DNA of 39,074 nucleotides from contig JAUVVQ010000019.1 of NCBI GenBank assembly GCA_030604525.1, positions 1 to 39,074 on the forward strand, written 5' to 3'. This document shows positions 17,801 to 25,670 of the stretch, piece after piece; the first letter of the stretch is position 1, and every line of letters begins with the position of its first letter. The translations under genes were made by a program, and so were the position numbers. The notes beneath the pieces were generated by a model. The model saw only the letters and a list, made by a program, of their open reading frames with translations, was not told the DNA's origin and made no database searches. The stretch comes from Phycisphaerae bacterium. GTDB taxonomy: Bacteria; Planctomycetota; Phycisphaerae; Sedimentisphaerales; Anaerobacaceae.

Positions 17801-18486
17801 TTGACTGGGATAAAATCCGAGAAGAGATAAACGAGCTTCGCGGTAAAATTGAGCGTCTCGGCAATGTCAATCTGGATGCAATCGACGAGCAGCAGGAGCT
17901 TGAGGACAGGAATGAGTTTTTAACCAACCAGGTTGAAGATTTAAATACCAGCAAGTCTCAATTGAAGCAGTTAATAAACCGGCTGAACAAGAAGAGCAGA
18001 GAGAAATTCAATCAGACATTCGAAGAGGTTCGGTCGAACTTTCAGGAGATATTTCGTAAACTCTTCGGCGGAGGAAAAGCGGATATTGTTCTTGAAGAAG
18101 CGGATGATATACTCGAAGCGGGTATAGATATAATAGCGAAACCGCCCGGTAAGGAGACGCGAAGTATCACGCTGCTTAGCGGTGGTGAAAAGTCGATGAC
18201 AGCGATTGCGCTTTTATTTGCGATATTCAGGACGAAGCCCTCGCCGTTCTGTTTCCTGGATGAGATTGATGCTGCGCTTGATGAGGCCAACAATGAGCGT
18301 TTCAACATGCTTTTGGAAGCGTTCCTTAAGGACTCTCACTTTATCATAATTACTCATTCGAAACGAACGATGAGTACGGGGGATATTCTTTTTGGCATAA
18401 CGATGCAGCATCAGGGGGTCAGCAAGAAGATAAGTGTCAGGTTCGGTGACTACGATGAAGCAGAGGAACCGGCAGCGGTGGCATAG
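14893..18486 (+). CDS. smc: Chromosome segregation ATPase SMC
   Basis: Condensin-type SMC, 1197 aa, full length for bacterial SMC. The N-terminal head has Walker A GPNGCGKSN (31-39) and KWVLGEQS. Two long coiled-coil arms (about 170-510 and 690-1030) flank a hinge (about 520-640, beginning GYVEGVLAEK, with AVEAALEG). The C-terminal head has the signature LSGGEK (1095-1100) and Walker B FLDEIDAALD (1121-1130), followed by the D-loop. SMC dimers organise and separate replicated chromosomes, normally with ScpA and ScpB, which are not in this window. GGGACGGGAA upstream of the ATG serves as ribosome binding site. Confidence 0.98.
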   Translation: MRLKKIELDGFKSFADKTEFSFDSPITVIVGPNGCGKSNIVDAVKWVLGEQSVKSLRSDRMSDVIFSGSSSRKSSGTAEVSLYMSNPEEPGTGRLPIDSEEIQVTRRIYKSGESEYSINNKPCRLRDIREMFMDTGIGAKAYSIIEQGQIEQVLNASSSDRRVIFEEAAGISKYKAHKKEALRRLERTEQNLLRLADILSEIQKQLRSVKLQAGKARNYLRYTDRLKELQVSYRLAEYNQLKLDSRQKRKHLDVLEDQLASVAAKLGREDSYLSELSRKITEKEHQLSRADNSMVEIQSRIEQKLQRIEFLQSRIKELQERQSTAQRRITELKEQKARLDGGLEKYREEQSDCELRGEKNDYQSRGIQQQLQEVTEQCASLAADLEDEKSGIIDIVRRTAQLHNELQSISSYRDSLSNQKQKLADRAEDARGALEGLFSEKAQNNARLEDIENVLEELQSNLDCKSKELEELVESIQEDRERGAQSKEARSALNSEFKILKDMEEKREGIGQAAKLLLEERSGHSGQFGYVEGVLAEKVSVDMEYAGAVEAALEGYSNALIATDSNKVLADKETIEKLDGRVNFLCLDKIEPFSDKADLTDYDGVKGRLVEFVDFEPRYAVLMWRLLGKVILVDSIDSAGQLAESLSSDYKFVTLAGGLLSKDGMIKLGPVGRRTGLISRKSRLQQLEATIKTITEQIAGTESSIGEKLQRNKHLEKRSKELRTAFYEANTEKIQVNSKLAALEQDIKRLREEQPLIDSEMDMLETQIKQSVQNEYNSKQKLEEMETVNEEHNAQIQELESQHAQKKQLRQKLSDKLTELKVSAGQITEQKRSAAQTIESLDNQIAANRESVVASQKEAELCSRQTVEAGRDILSCESDVSELYAQKDKGKEGTQSLNKEIEQMLAERQQAEGTLREKRMRHEDIEHQAGEVKIALSQIEVKEQDLVERVQEELEMDLAASYEDYEEEAVDWDKIREEINELRGKIERLGNVNLDAIDEQQELEDRNEFLTNQVEDLNTSKSQLKQLINRLNKKSREKFNQTFEEVRSNFQEIFRKLFGGGKADIVLEEADDILEAGIDIIAKPPGKETRSITLLSGGEKSMTAIALLFAIFRTKPSPFCFLDEIDAALDEANNERFNMLLEAFLKDSHFIIITHSKRTMSTGDILFGITMQHQGVSKKISVRFGDYDEAEEPAAVA

Positions 18487-18536
18487 CTTAAGCGGTTTGT
18501 GTTTGGTTTACAGCAGCATAGAGAACGGTAGAGCTT

Positions 18537-18863
18537 ATGAAGAAGTGTCCATTTTGTGCAGAAGAGATTCAGGATGAAGCGATAAAATGCCGTTTTTGCG
18601 GCGAGTTTCTGGAAAGACAACCCGTCAGGAAAGTAGAATGGTATTTCAAGACCGGCAACATCATTGTCTCTTTTCTGTTTGTAGGCCCGCTTGTACTGCC
18701 GCTTGTCTGGTTTCATCCCCGTTATACAAAGGTAATAAAAATCGTTATTACAGCTATTGTGTGTGTTATTACGGCTTTTTTTGTCTGGCTTTTGATAAAG
18801 TATGTCCCTGCGATATTCGATTATTATCGTCAATTAGAACAATTGTCTGAGCAGTTATCTTAA
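18537..18863 (+). CDS. Small zinc-ribbon membrane protein
   Basis: A 108-aa protein. An N-terminal zinc ribbon (C4-x2-C7 and C18-x2-C21, in [22 protein letters not shown]) is followed by two hydrophobic segments (about 40-58 and 65-88) and a short helical tail. Proteins with this double-CxxC plus membrane layout are common and mostly uncharacterised. It begins 50 bp after smc and may share its transcript. No function can be assigned. Confidence 0.8.
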   Translation: MKKCPFCAEEIQDEAIKCRFCGEFLERQPVRKVEWYFKTGNIIVSFLFVGPLVLPLVWFHPRYTKVIKIVITAIVCVITAFFVWLLIKYVPAIFDYYRQLEQLSEQLS

Positions 18864-18872
18864 TTAACATAA

Positions 18873-18900
18873 AACAGAGCCGTTTGGCTCCGTGCTCTGT
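18873..18900. other. Hairpin after the zinc-ribbon gene
   Basis: ACAGAGC (18874-18880) pairs with GCTCTGT (18894-18900), and an alternative inner fold GAGCC-GTTT-GGCTC overlaps it. There is no T-tract afterwards, so it is not a classical rho-independent terminator. The rest of the spacer to 19130 is AT-rich with nothing else that I recognise. Confidence 0.4.
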
Positions 18901-19130
18901 TGGGTTAATACGCAAAAATCAATTCCAATCGGCATAATATCTATTTTTGCATTTTGAATAAATTTTTCAATTGTATCCTGCGAGTCGTTTTTTTGCGTCC
19001 TTTAATATTCAGAATGTTTTGCTTATGTTACGCACTCATTTTATCCTTAATTTTGGACTTGATAAAGTTTTTGTTTGCTTGTAAGGTTTAGCATTTCCGA
19101 TTTTCCATTGATAAGTTATTGGCAATTAAT

Positions 19131-20357
19131 ATGGCAGATAAACATATATTGAAAAACGGGATGGTAATTCTCGGCGAGCAGATGGCGGAAGTCGGCTCGG
19201 CAACGTTCGAGTTTATGATTCCAGCCGGAGCATCCCGGATGGAGCAGGGCTGCTGCGGGGCTTGTAATGTTATAAGTGACTGGATTTTCAGAGGTGCCGG
19301 CGACAGGGACAGCAGAGAGCTTTCCGATGCGATTGACGGTCTCGGACTGCAGCGTTTCAGCGCGGTCGGCTCTGGTTATATAACAATCGGCTCCGCACTC
19401 GAAGCGGGCAGCCTCTCGGAAGCACTGGACTTATACGCCGATATCGTTCGAGAACCGATGCTGAAAGATGAGCAGTTCGATGCCGCCAAACAACTTGCGG
19501 TGGATAATGTTATGTCACTTGACGACGACCCTCGGCAGAAGGTTATGATAAAACTCCGCGAGCAGTTTTATCCGTCACCTTTGGGAAGAAGCACTGCCGG
19601 GGATGTGGATGAGCTGAAAGCTCTTACTGCCGAGAAAAGCAGGGAGCTGATAGAAGAGAATTTTAATTTTTCAGAGACGATTTTTTCTATAGCAGGCAAA
19701 TATGAGTTCGATTCCGTGGTCAAACAGGTAAAAGAGCTTTTCGAAAATGGGCGGCACAAGAGGCCGAGGCCGCTGCAAATTGTTCAGCGGGAGCGGGAAT
19801 ACCTTCATATTCATAACGATGGAGCCCAGGTTCACATCGGCTTGATGACCGGAACAGTAAAGCCGACCGACGAGGATTATTATAACGCCCGGGTTGCGGT
19901 ATCAATTCTCTCAGGTGGGATGAGCGGCAGACTGTTTACCGAGGTAAGGGAAAAGAGAGGTCTTTGCTATGCCATAGGCGCCGGCTATCATACTCTCAAA
20001 GATGCTGCGGGCATTATGTGTTATGCGGGGACTACGCCTGATAAGGGACAGGAAACGGTTGATGTTATCATCCGGGAGTTTAATAAGCTAAGCGAGGGGA
20101 TAACGGACAAGGAGCTTCAGCGTGCCAAAGTGGGGCTTAAAAGCTCATTGGTAATGCAGAGCGAGTCCTCAGGGTATCTGGCGGGTGCGAACGGCAGTGA
20201 TTATCATATACTTGGCAGAGTCCGTTCCATCGAGGAGATAAAGAGTAAGGTAGAGCAGACTTCGGTTGATTCGGTAACGGATTTTCTGCGGAGAAATAAG
20301 TTCGATAAATTTACTGCGGTGACAATCGGACCTGAAAGTATAAAGCTGGAAGCTTAG
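19131..20357 (+). CDS. M16-family peptidase homologue without the zinc motif
   Basis: A 408-aa protein with both halves of the M16B fold. Where an active enzyme has HxxEH, it has CCGACNVISDW, so it cannot bind the catalytic zinc. It keeps the C-terminal region R-L-F-T-E-V-R-E-K-R-G-L-C-Y, typical of the substrate-binding subunit. M16B enzymes often work as pairs of one active and one inactive protein, as in mitochondrial processing peptidase, and an active homologue follows 47 bp downstream. Start chosen at ATG 19131; a TTG at 19119 adds four residues. No strong ribosome binding site is seen. Confidence 0.9.
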   Translation: MADKHILKNGMVILGEQMAEVGSATFEFMIPAGASRMEQGCCGACNVISDWIFRGAGDRDSRELSDAIDGLGLQRFSAVGSGYITIGSALEAGSLSEALDLYADIVREPMLKDEQFDAAKQLAVDNVMSLDDDPRQKVMIKLREQFYPSPLGRSTAGDVDELKALTAEKSRELIEENFNFSETIFSIAGKYEFDSVVKQVKELFENGRHKRPRPLQIVQREREYLHIHNDGAQVHIGLMTGTVKPTDEDYYNARVAVSILSGGMSGRLFTEVREKRGLCYAIGAGYHTLKDAAGIMCYAGTTPDKGQETVDVIIREFNKLSEGITDKELQRAKVGLKSSLVMQSESSGYLAGANGSDYHILGRVRSIEEIKSKVEQTSVDSVTDFLRRNKFDKFTAVTIGPESIKLEA

Positions 20358-20404
20358 GTTTAGAATTTATTTTTTAAAAATATCAGTCTGGGTTTGTATA
20401 TAAG

Positions 20405-21634
20405 ATGGAATTCAAAAAGAGACAACTGGATAACGGATTAGTTATAATCGGCGAGCTTAACAAAGCTGCGAAGTCAGCGGCGGTGGGATTTTTCGTAAGG
20501 ACCGGCGCCAGAGATGAGAACGGGCAGATAAACGGCGTCTCGCATTTTCTTGAGCATATGCTTTTTAAAGGCACTGAAAAATTAAGCGCCTTCGAGGTAA
20601 ACGAAGCGTTCGACAGCAAGGGGGCAAAGTTTAATGCCTATACGGGTGAAGAGAATACGGTTTTTTTTGCATCGGTTTTACCCGAATACTTAACGGAAAT
20701 TAGCCGGTTATGGTCACAGCTTTTGCGTCCGGCTTTGAGGGATGATGATTTTAGTATGGAGAAGAATGTTATCAAGCAGGAAATTGCGATGTATAAAGAC
20801 CAGCCGGAATTCGATGTGATGGACAGATGCCGAAAATTATATTTTGGCGAGCATCCCTGCGGTAATAGTGTGCTTGGGACTGAAGAGAGCATCGATAAGC
20901 TTACGGCTGAGCAGATGCGCGGCTATTTCCAAAGTCGGTATGCTCCGAATAATATTGTTTTGGCAGCTGTCGGCGATTTCGATTGGGACCAGGTTTGTGC
21001 CGTTGTTGAAGAAGTTTGTGGAAGATGGCAAAGGCAGGATGTAACGAGGGCTTTGGATGATTTCGGCGGCAGCATAGAAAATGGTCGGATAGCAAAAGCC
21101 AACCTTGCCAGGGAACATATATGCCTGATGAGTCCCGGTGTTTCGGCCCAGGATGACAGGAGATTCGCAGCTTCACTGCTTGATTCAATAGTGGGTGATT
21201 CCGTCGGCTCGAGATTTTTCTGGGAGCTTGTGGACAATGCCATAGCTGAGGAGGCCGTTATGCATTCGGGACCTATGGACGGGACGGGGCTCTTTTATTC
21301 TTATATCAGATGCAGCAGGGAAAATGTTGAAAAGGTCCTGGAGATTGTAAAGAAGGTTTTCTCAAATCTGCGTGCGGATGGAATAACAAATGATGAACTG
21401 CGGAAGGCAAAAAACAAACTATTAAGTCATCTGGTGATAAAAAACGAGGTCCCAAGCGGGCGGTTGTTTGATTTGGGATTAAACTGGATTTACTTGAAGA
21501 AATACCGAAAACTCAGCGATGATATAGAAGCGATAAAGCAAGTCAGCGTTGCTGATGTGAATTCTCTGATTGGGGAATTCAACCTTTCCGATTTCACACA
21601 GTTTTCTATCGGGCCGGGGGAGGACGGCAGCTAA
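20405..21634 (+). CDS. M16-family zinc peptidase, active-type
   Basis: A 409-aa M16B metallopeptidase with the inverted zinc motif HFLEH (H47, E50, H51) and the third ligand E126, exactly 74 residues after H51 as the family requires. The downstream Y/R region is less canonical than in the inactive partner encoded 47 bp upstream, which fits a heterodimer with divided tasks. Such peptidases degrade or process unfolded peptides; PqqF/YmxG-type relatives are annotated as processing proteases. There is no signal peptide, so it is probably cytoplasmic. It ends 11 bp from the convergent pilin-like gene. Confidence 0.94.
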   Translation: MEFKKRQLDNGLVIIGELNKAAKSAAVGFFVRTGARDENGQINGVSHFLEHMLFKGTEKLSAFEVNEAFDSKGAKFNAYTGEENTVFFASVLPEYLTEISRLWSQLLRPALRDDDFSMEKNVIKQEIAMYKDQPEFDVMDRCRKLYFGEHPCGNSVLGTEESIDKLTAEQMRGYFQSRYAPNNIVLAAVGDFDWDQVCAVVEEVCGRWQRQDVTRALDDFGGSIENGRIAKANLAREHICLMSPGVSAQDDRRFAASLLDSIVGDSVGSRFFWELVDNAIAEEAVMHSGPMDGTGLFYSYIRCSRENVEKVLEIVKKVFSNLRADGITNDELRKAKNKLLSHLVIKNEVPSGRLFDLGLNWIYLKKYRKLSDDIEAIKQVSVADVNSLIGEFNLSDFTQFSIGPGEDGS

Positions 21635-21645
21635 ATATTTCTGTA

Positions 21646-22047
21646 TTACTGCTCGCTGCTCGGCAGCTCTATTTGATATTGTTCAGCGGATTTTTTTGTT
21701 TGTCTCGCCCAGCTGCAGGAAGCTGAAATTTCCACTTTTGCTTTCTTTTGGTTGAGACTTTCTATGGTTACGCTGAGGGTTGAGCGTTTATTTTTGAATT
21801 CGCTGAGGTCAAGTTTGATTTCCCTGCCCAGGTTTTCGGCGTTTTCTTTTTGTATATTTACTTTTGCCCAGTTTAGAGCGCTTGCTTTAAGGTTTTCCCG
21901 ACCGGCTGTAAGATAAGCATCGTTTGTTCGTGAGAAGAGTGAATTTGAGATAGCGGCTAATAAGACTGCCTCTATCGCTATGATACCGATAAAAGAGATT
22001 ACCAGCATTAGTGTAAAGCCGGCCGGTTTTTTGTTTTTCACTTTCAT
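21646..22047 (-). CDS. Pilin-like (minor pseudopilin/PilX-type) protein
   Basis: A 133-aa protein with a type III (prepilin) signal: basic leader MKVKNKKPAG, then FTLMLVISFIGIIAIEAVLLAA, a long hydrophobic helix. Cleavage would fall after Gly10. The Glu at position +5 of the mature pilin is replaced (mature order F-T-L-M-L), as in the GspK/PilX-type initiator subunits, so it is probably a minor, tip-located subunit. The remainder is short and beta-rich with one Cys. Its ATG overlaps the stop of the truncated upstream gene (ATGA), so both came from one pilin-type operon, now broken at about 22.25 kb. Confidence 0.7.
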   Translation of the reverse strand: MKVKNKKPAGFTLMLVISFIGIIAIEAVLLAAISNSLFSRTNDAYLTAGRENLKASALNWAKVNIQKENAENLGREIKLDLSEFKNKRSTLSVTIESLNQKKAKVEISASCSWARQTKKSAEQYQIELPSSEQ

Positions 22048-22265
22048 TTTACAGGTTCTAAATCAGCTCCAAGGAAGAAAAGGTAAGCATTTTTCATTTT
22101 TTTTTCGGTATAGTCTCCGCTTTTGAGCTCAATGCAGGTTTTGACTGCGACTGCATAAGGTTTGTTGTCTTTTTGCAGGATGTTCCATTGGATTTTCGCT
22201 TTGGGGACAGCCCAGTATTGAGAAGTTTTTCGATTCTCAGGTGAGGATGCCGGGTTCCCCGGTAT
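22044..22265 (-). pseudogene. C-terminal fragment of the gene upstream of the pilin-like gene
   Basis: The minus-strand frame ending at TGA 22044-22046 reads like the end of an exported or pilus-assembly protein (SQYWAVPKAKIQW, then AVAVKTCIELKSGDY, and LFFLGADLEPVK at the end). It has no start; the frame closes at a stop at 22266-22268, where sequence homologous to a plus-strand porin begins. The ATGA overlap with the pilin-like gene shows that both belonged to one operon. The N-terminal part was removed by a rearrangement. Confidence 0.6.
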
Positions 22266-22797
22266 TCAGGGCAGGGTTAGTGCGACATTCCCGCTGCTCG
22301 GATATAAGCCGACAACATTCGGTGTATCGGGGCACTGGGCAAAAGAAGAGTATGATATTTCCGACAGCGGCTCTAACGAGAAGTTCAATAGCTGGTCGAT
22401 TAACCTAGATTTGACCCAGCCGATTAACAAGTGGCTGACCGTCAAAGGCGAATTCTTTAACGGTGAGAACCTGAATGAATACTTTGGCGGTATCGGCCAG
22501 GGTGTCAACATATCTACCTATAAGGAAATCGGCAGCAAAGGCGGCTGGGTTGCCGCGAGCATGGGACCGTGGGAGAAGTTCAGCTTCAATAGCGGTGTCG
22601 GCATAGATGATGTCGATAACGGAGACGTTAATCTAAATGACCGAACTTTGAACCGTTCCATCTTTGCCAATGTTATTTACTCTATTAATGATAATACGCA
22701 GATTGGTTTTGAGCTTTCTCAGTGGCACACAGAGTATAAGGGTCAGCGTGATGCCGACGATTTGCGTGCGCAGACATCGTTTATATATACATTCTAA
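22222..22797 (+). pseudogene. C-terminal part of an outer-membrane porin
   Basis: About 190 codons with alternating polar and hydrophobic residues and paired beta strands (for example GRVSATFPLLGYKPTTFGV, GVSGHWAKEEYD and IGFELSQWHTEYKG), ending in a terminal Phe (SFIYTF), the usual outer-membrane sorting signal. This is the C-terminal half of a DcaP-like or similar 16-strand porin. The frame opens after a stop at 22219-22221 with no signal peptide. ATG 22411 is internal to the fold, not a likely start. The N-terminal half is missing at the junction with the minus-strand pilin-operon fragment. Confidence 0.7.
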
Positions 22798-22917
22798 TGG
22801 TTTTTTGCTGTTGACATATTCGGAAAAGTTGGTAGCATTTTATAATTCGGTGTATTTGCATTAAATAAAAGTGGTTAGGTTATAAAAAAATTCAATTGCA
22901 CAAAAAGGAGAATTATT

Positions 22918-24897
22918 ATGCCAGAGCAGCAAAAAGCTATTGATTCACTTATGAGCGAAGAGCGGGTTTTCCCGCCTTCTGCTGAGCTTCGGAAGAGTGC
23001 CTATATCAGCAGCATGGAGGAGTATCAAAAGATGTGGGAGGAGTCTATTAAGGAACCCGATAAATTCTGGCTTGAACAGGCAAAGAGTCTGGACTGGTTT
23101 AAGAAACCCACAAAATCTTTAGAGTACAAATGGGATGTACAAGGCCGGAAAATCGAACATACCTGGTTCGCCGATGGTGAACTTAATGTTGCTTATAACT
23201 GTCTTGACAGGCATTTAGGGACTCCTGTTGCCAAAAAGACAGCTCTGATTTGGCAGGGGGAAGAAGAAGATTCCGTCAAAAAGTACACCTATGAAGAATT
23301 GCACAAGGAAGTTTGTAAATTTGCAAACGTTCTCAAGTCGAAAGGAATCGCAAAAGGAGACCGAGTTGCAATCTATATGCCTATGGTTCCGGAATTAAGC
23401 GTTATTATGCTTGCTTGTGCTAGAATCGGGGCGATACATTCGATTATCTTTGGTGGATTTAGCTCCGATGCCATTGAAGGTAGGGTAAACGACTCGGACT
23501 GCAAAATGCTAATCACTTCAAACGTCTCCGTCAGGGCGGGCAAACATATCCCACTGAAGAAGATTGCGGATAAAGCCCTGGGAAATACTCCAACCATTGA
23601 GAGCGTTGTTGTGGTCAAGGTCAACGACGAGGCGTGTGATATTAAGGATGGCAGAGATGCTTGGTATCACGAGGAAATGGAAGGCGTTTCCGAGGAGTGT
23701 CCGGCAGAGCATATGAATGCAGAGGACCCGCTGTTTATCCTCTATACATCCGGCTCGACGGGCAAGCCGAAAGGCGTTGTTCATACGACAGCCGGTTATT
23801 TACTGCACACTTCTTTATCTTTCAAGCTTGTTTTTAATATCCACGATGACGATGTTTACTGGTGCACAGCCGATATCGGATGGGTAACAGGGCATAGCTA
23901 TATTGTATATGGTCCGCTTGCCGCCGGCGCAACCTCCTTGATGTTCGAGGGTGTACCGACTTACCCGGATGCCGGTCGTTTCTGGAAGATTTGTGATAAG
24001 TTCGGCGTTAGCGTATTCTACACTGCTCCAACGGCAATTCGTGCTTTGATGAGACAGGGTGACCAGTGGCCCAAAAAGTATAAACTGGATTCCTTGAGAG
24101 TTCTGGGCACTGTCGGCGAACCTATTAATCCGGAGGCGTGGATATGGTATTATGAGAAAATCGGGCATAAGAGATGTCCGATTGTTGATACCTGGTGGCA
24201 GACGGAAACAGGCGGATTTATGATTACGCCGATGCCCGGCGCTCACAGCTTAAAACCGGGAAGCGCAAGCAGACCTTTCTTCGGCGTTGACACGGTTATC
24301 TTAAGGGATGACGGGAGCGAATGTGGTGTAAATGAAGGCGGGAAACTTTGTATTCGCAAGCCCTGGCCTGGTATGCTCAGAACTATGTGGGGCGACCATA
24401 ACCGGTTCATTGATACTTACTTTAGGACGTATGACAACCTCTACTTTTCCGGTGATGGCTGCCGAGTTGATGAGGACGGAGATTACTGGCTGATGGGAAG
24501 AATCGACGATGTGGTAAATGTTTCAGGTCATCGTATCGGTACTGCTGAAGTGGAAAGCGCTTTGGTAAGTCATGAGAAAGTAGCGGAAGCAGCGGTTACA
24601 CCCATGCCGCACGATATTAAGGGTCAAGCTTTATATGCTTTTGTTACCCTTGTCAGCGGCATTGAGGAAACTGAAGAGCTAAAGGGCGAACTGGTCAAAC
24701 ACGTCAGAAAGGAAATCGGCCCCATAGCTACTCCTGAAGTGATTCAATTTGCTTCAGCTCTTCCCAAGACCCGTTCCGGTAAGATTATGAGACGGATTCT
24801 GCGTAAGATTGCCGAAGGCAACACTGACAATCTGGGTGACATCAGTACTCTTGCCGACCCCAGTGTGGTGGAAAAGCTTGTTAAGGGTCGCAGCTGA
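22918..24897 (+). CDS. acs: Acetyl-CoA synthetase, AMP-forming
   Basis: Converts acetate, ATP and CoA to acetyl-CoA, AMP and PPi; 659 aa, full length. Motifs are the ATP loop [11 protein letters not shown] (276-286), [16 protein letters not shown] (319-334), [10 protein letters not shown] (424-433) and the C-terminal A10 motif [11 protein letters not shown] with catalytic Lys622. In other bacteria this Lys (K609 in Salmonella) is inactivated by GNAT acetyltransferases and restored by deacetylases, and a GNAT fusion and an HDAC-type deacetylase are encoded 1-4 kb away. An AAGGAG ribosome binding site lies seven bases before the ATG. The acetate permease follows, so the two form an acetate-scavenging unit. 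Confidence 0.97.
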   Translation: MPEQQKAIDSLMSEERVFPPSAELRKSAYISSMEEYQKMWEESIKEPDKFWLEQAKSLDWFKKPTKSLEYKWDVQGRKIEHTWFADGELNVAYNCLDRHLGTPVAKKTALIWQGEEEDSVKKYTYEELHKEVCKFANVLKSKGIAKGDRVAIYMPMVPELSVIMLACARIGAIHSIIFGGFSSDAIEGRVNDSDCKMLITSNVSVRAGKHIPLKKIADKALGNTPTIESVVVVKVNDEACDIKDGRDAWYHEEMEGVSEECPAEHMNAEDPLFILYTSGSTGKPKGVVHTTAGYLLHTSLSFKLVFNIHDDDVYWCTADIGWVTGHSYIVYGPLAAGATSLMFEGVPTYPDAGRFWKICDKFGVSVFYTAPTAIRALMRQGDQWPKKYKLDSLRVLGTVGEPINPEAWIWYYEKIGHKRCPIVDTWWQTETGGFMITPMPGAHSLKPGSASRPFFGVDTVILRDDGSECGVNEGGKLCIRKPWPGMLRTMWGDHNRFIDTYFRTYDNLYFSGDGCRVDEDGDYWLMGRIDDVVNVSGHRIGTAEVESALVSHEKVAEAAVTPMPHDIKGQALYAFVTLVSGIEETEELKGELVKHVRKEIGPIATPEVIQFASALPKTRSGKIMRRILRKIAEGNTDNLGDISTLADPSVVEKLVKGRS

Positions 24898-24988
24898 AGT
24901 CCGCGGCTAAGAGAATAAAGGTTAAGGAGCGTCCCCGAACGGAGGCGCCCCACCGACTATAAAAGAGGTCTATTGAAAGGTGAAAATT

Positions 24989-25588
24989 ATGGAAAACCAA
25001 ACATCTGAATCTGTAACCACTATAAAGGATAATACCGGCAACCCGGCGCCTCTCGGCCTGATGGGTTTTGGTATGACAACGGTGCTTTTGAATCTACATA
25101 ACGCCGGCTTTTATGAGTTAGGGTCTATGATTCTGGCAATGGGAATTTGTTACGGCGGATTCGCACAGATATTTGCCGGTATTATGGAATGGAAGAAGAA
25201 CAACACCTTCGGAACCGTTGCTTTTTGTTCCTATGGTCTTTTTTGGTGGTCTTTGGTGGCTCTTTTAATTTTGCCTAAAATGGGATTAGCTTCTAAAGTT
25301 GAATCTTCGGCGATGGGAGCATACCTGTTTATGTGGGGATTGTTTACCTTCGTTATGTTTTTCGCTACTTTGAAATCAACCAAAGCACTTCAATTTGTAT
25401 TTATAACCTTAGCTATCTTGTTTTTCCTCCTGGCGGCGGCGGACTGGTCCGGCATCGCAATCATTAAAACTATTGCCGGTTACGAAGGTATTATCTGCGG
25501 CCTTTCTGCAATTTACACTGCACTGGCAGAGGTTTTGAATGAACATCACGGCAGAACCGTCTGGCCGATAGGACAGGTCAGTAAATAA
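24989..25588 (+). CDS. Acetate permease, GPR1/FUN34/YaaH (SatP) family
   Basis: A 199-aa inner-membrane protein with six membrane segments. The family signature [13 protein letters not shown] lies at residues 18-30 and is followed by the [10 protein letters not shown] segment. SatP-type proteins carry acetate and succinate with protons. The gene lies 91 bp downstream of acs and supplies its substrate. Start chosen at ATG 24989, nine bases after an AAAGG; an in-frame GTG at 24980 overlaps that Shine-Dalgarno and is unlikely. A rho-independent terminator follows at 25621. Confidence 0.93.
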   Translation: MENQTSESVTTIKDNTGNPAPLGLMGFGMTTVLLNLHNAGFYELGSMILAMGICYGGFAQIFAGIMEWKKNNTFGTVAFCSYGLFWWSLVALLILPKMGLASKVESSAMGAYLFMWGLFTFVMFFATLKSTKALQFVFITLAILFFLLAAADWSGIAIIKTIAGYEGIICGLSAIYTALAEVLNEHHGRTVWPIGQVSK

Positions 25589-25620
25589 ACCTTCACGGAA
25601 AATTACATACCGGATAAAAC

Positions 25621-25655
25621 AAAAGCCCGAATGACAGCCATTCGGGCTTTTTTAT
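25621..25655. terminator. Rho-independent terminator shared by convergent operons
   Basis: AAAGCCCGAATG pairs with CATTCGGGCTTT around a short ACAGC loop and is followed by a T-run. The complement also ends in Ts (AAAA on the plus side), so it can stop both the acs-permease transcript and the opposing deacetylase operon. Confidence 0.92.
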
Positions 25656-25670
25656 ATCAATAACTAAAAA

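Noticed and set aside
18450-18833. A 127-codon minus-strand ORF antisense to the zinc-ribbon gene
   Set aside because: The plus strand encodes a proper zinc ribbon with two membrane segments. The antisense product is Lys- and Tyr-rich with no motif.
18873-18900. Hairpin after the zinc-ribbon gene as a rho-independent terminator
   Set aside because: No T-run follows the stem on either strand.
20837-21243. Several ORFs antisense to the active M16 peptidase
   Set aside because: They are overlapping shadow frames with no motifs; the plus-strand gene has exact zinc ligands.
22811-22846. TTGACA and TATAAT upstream of acs as a promoter pair
   Set aside because: Both hexamers are perfect, but the spacer is 24 bp, too long for sigma-70. 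The TATAAT may still work with another -35.
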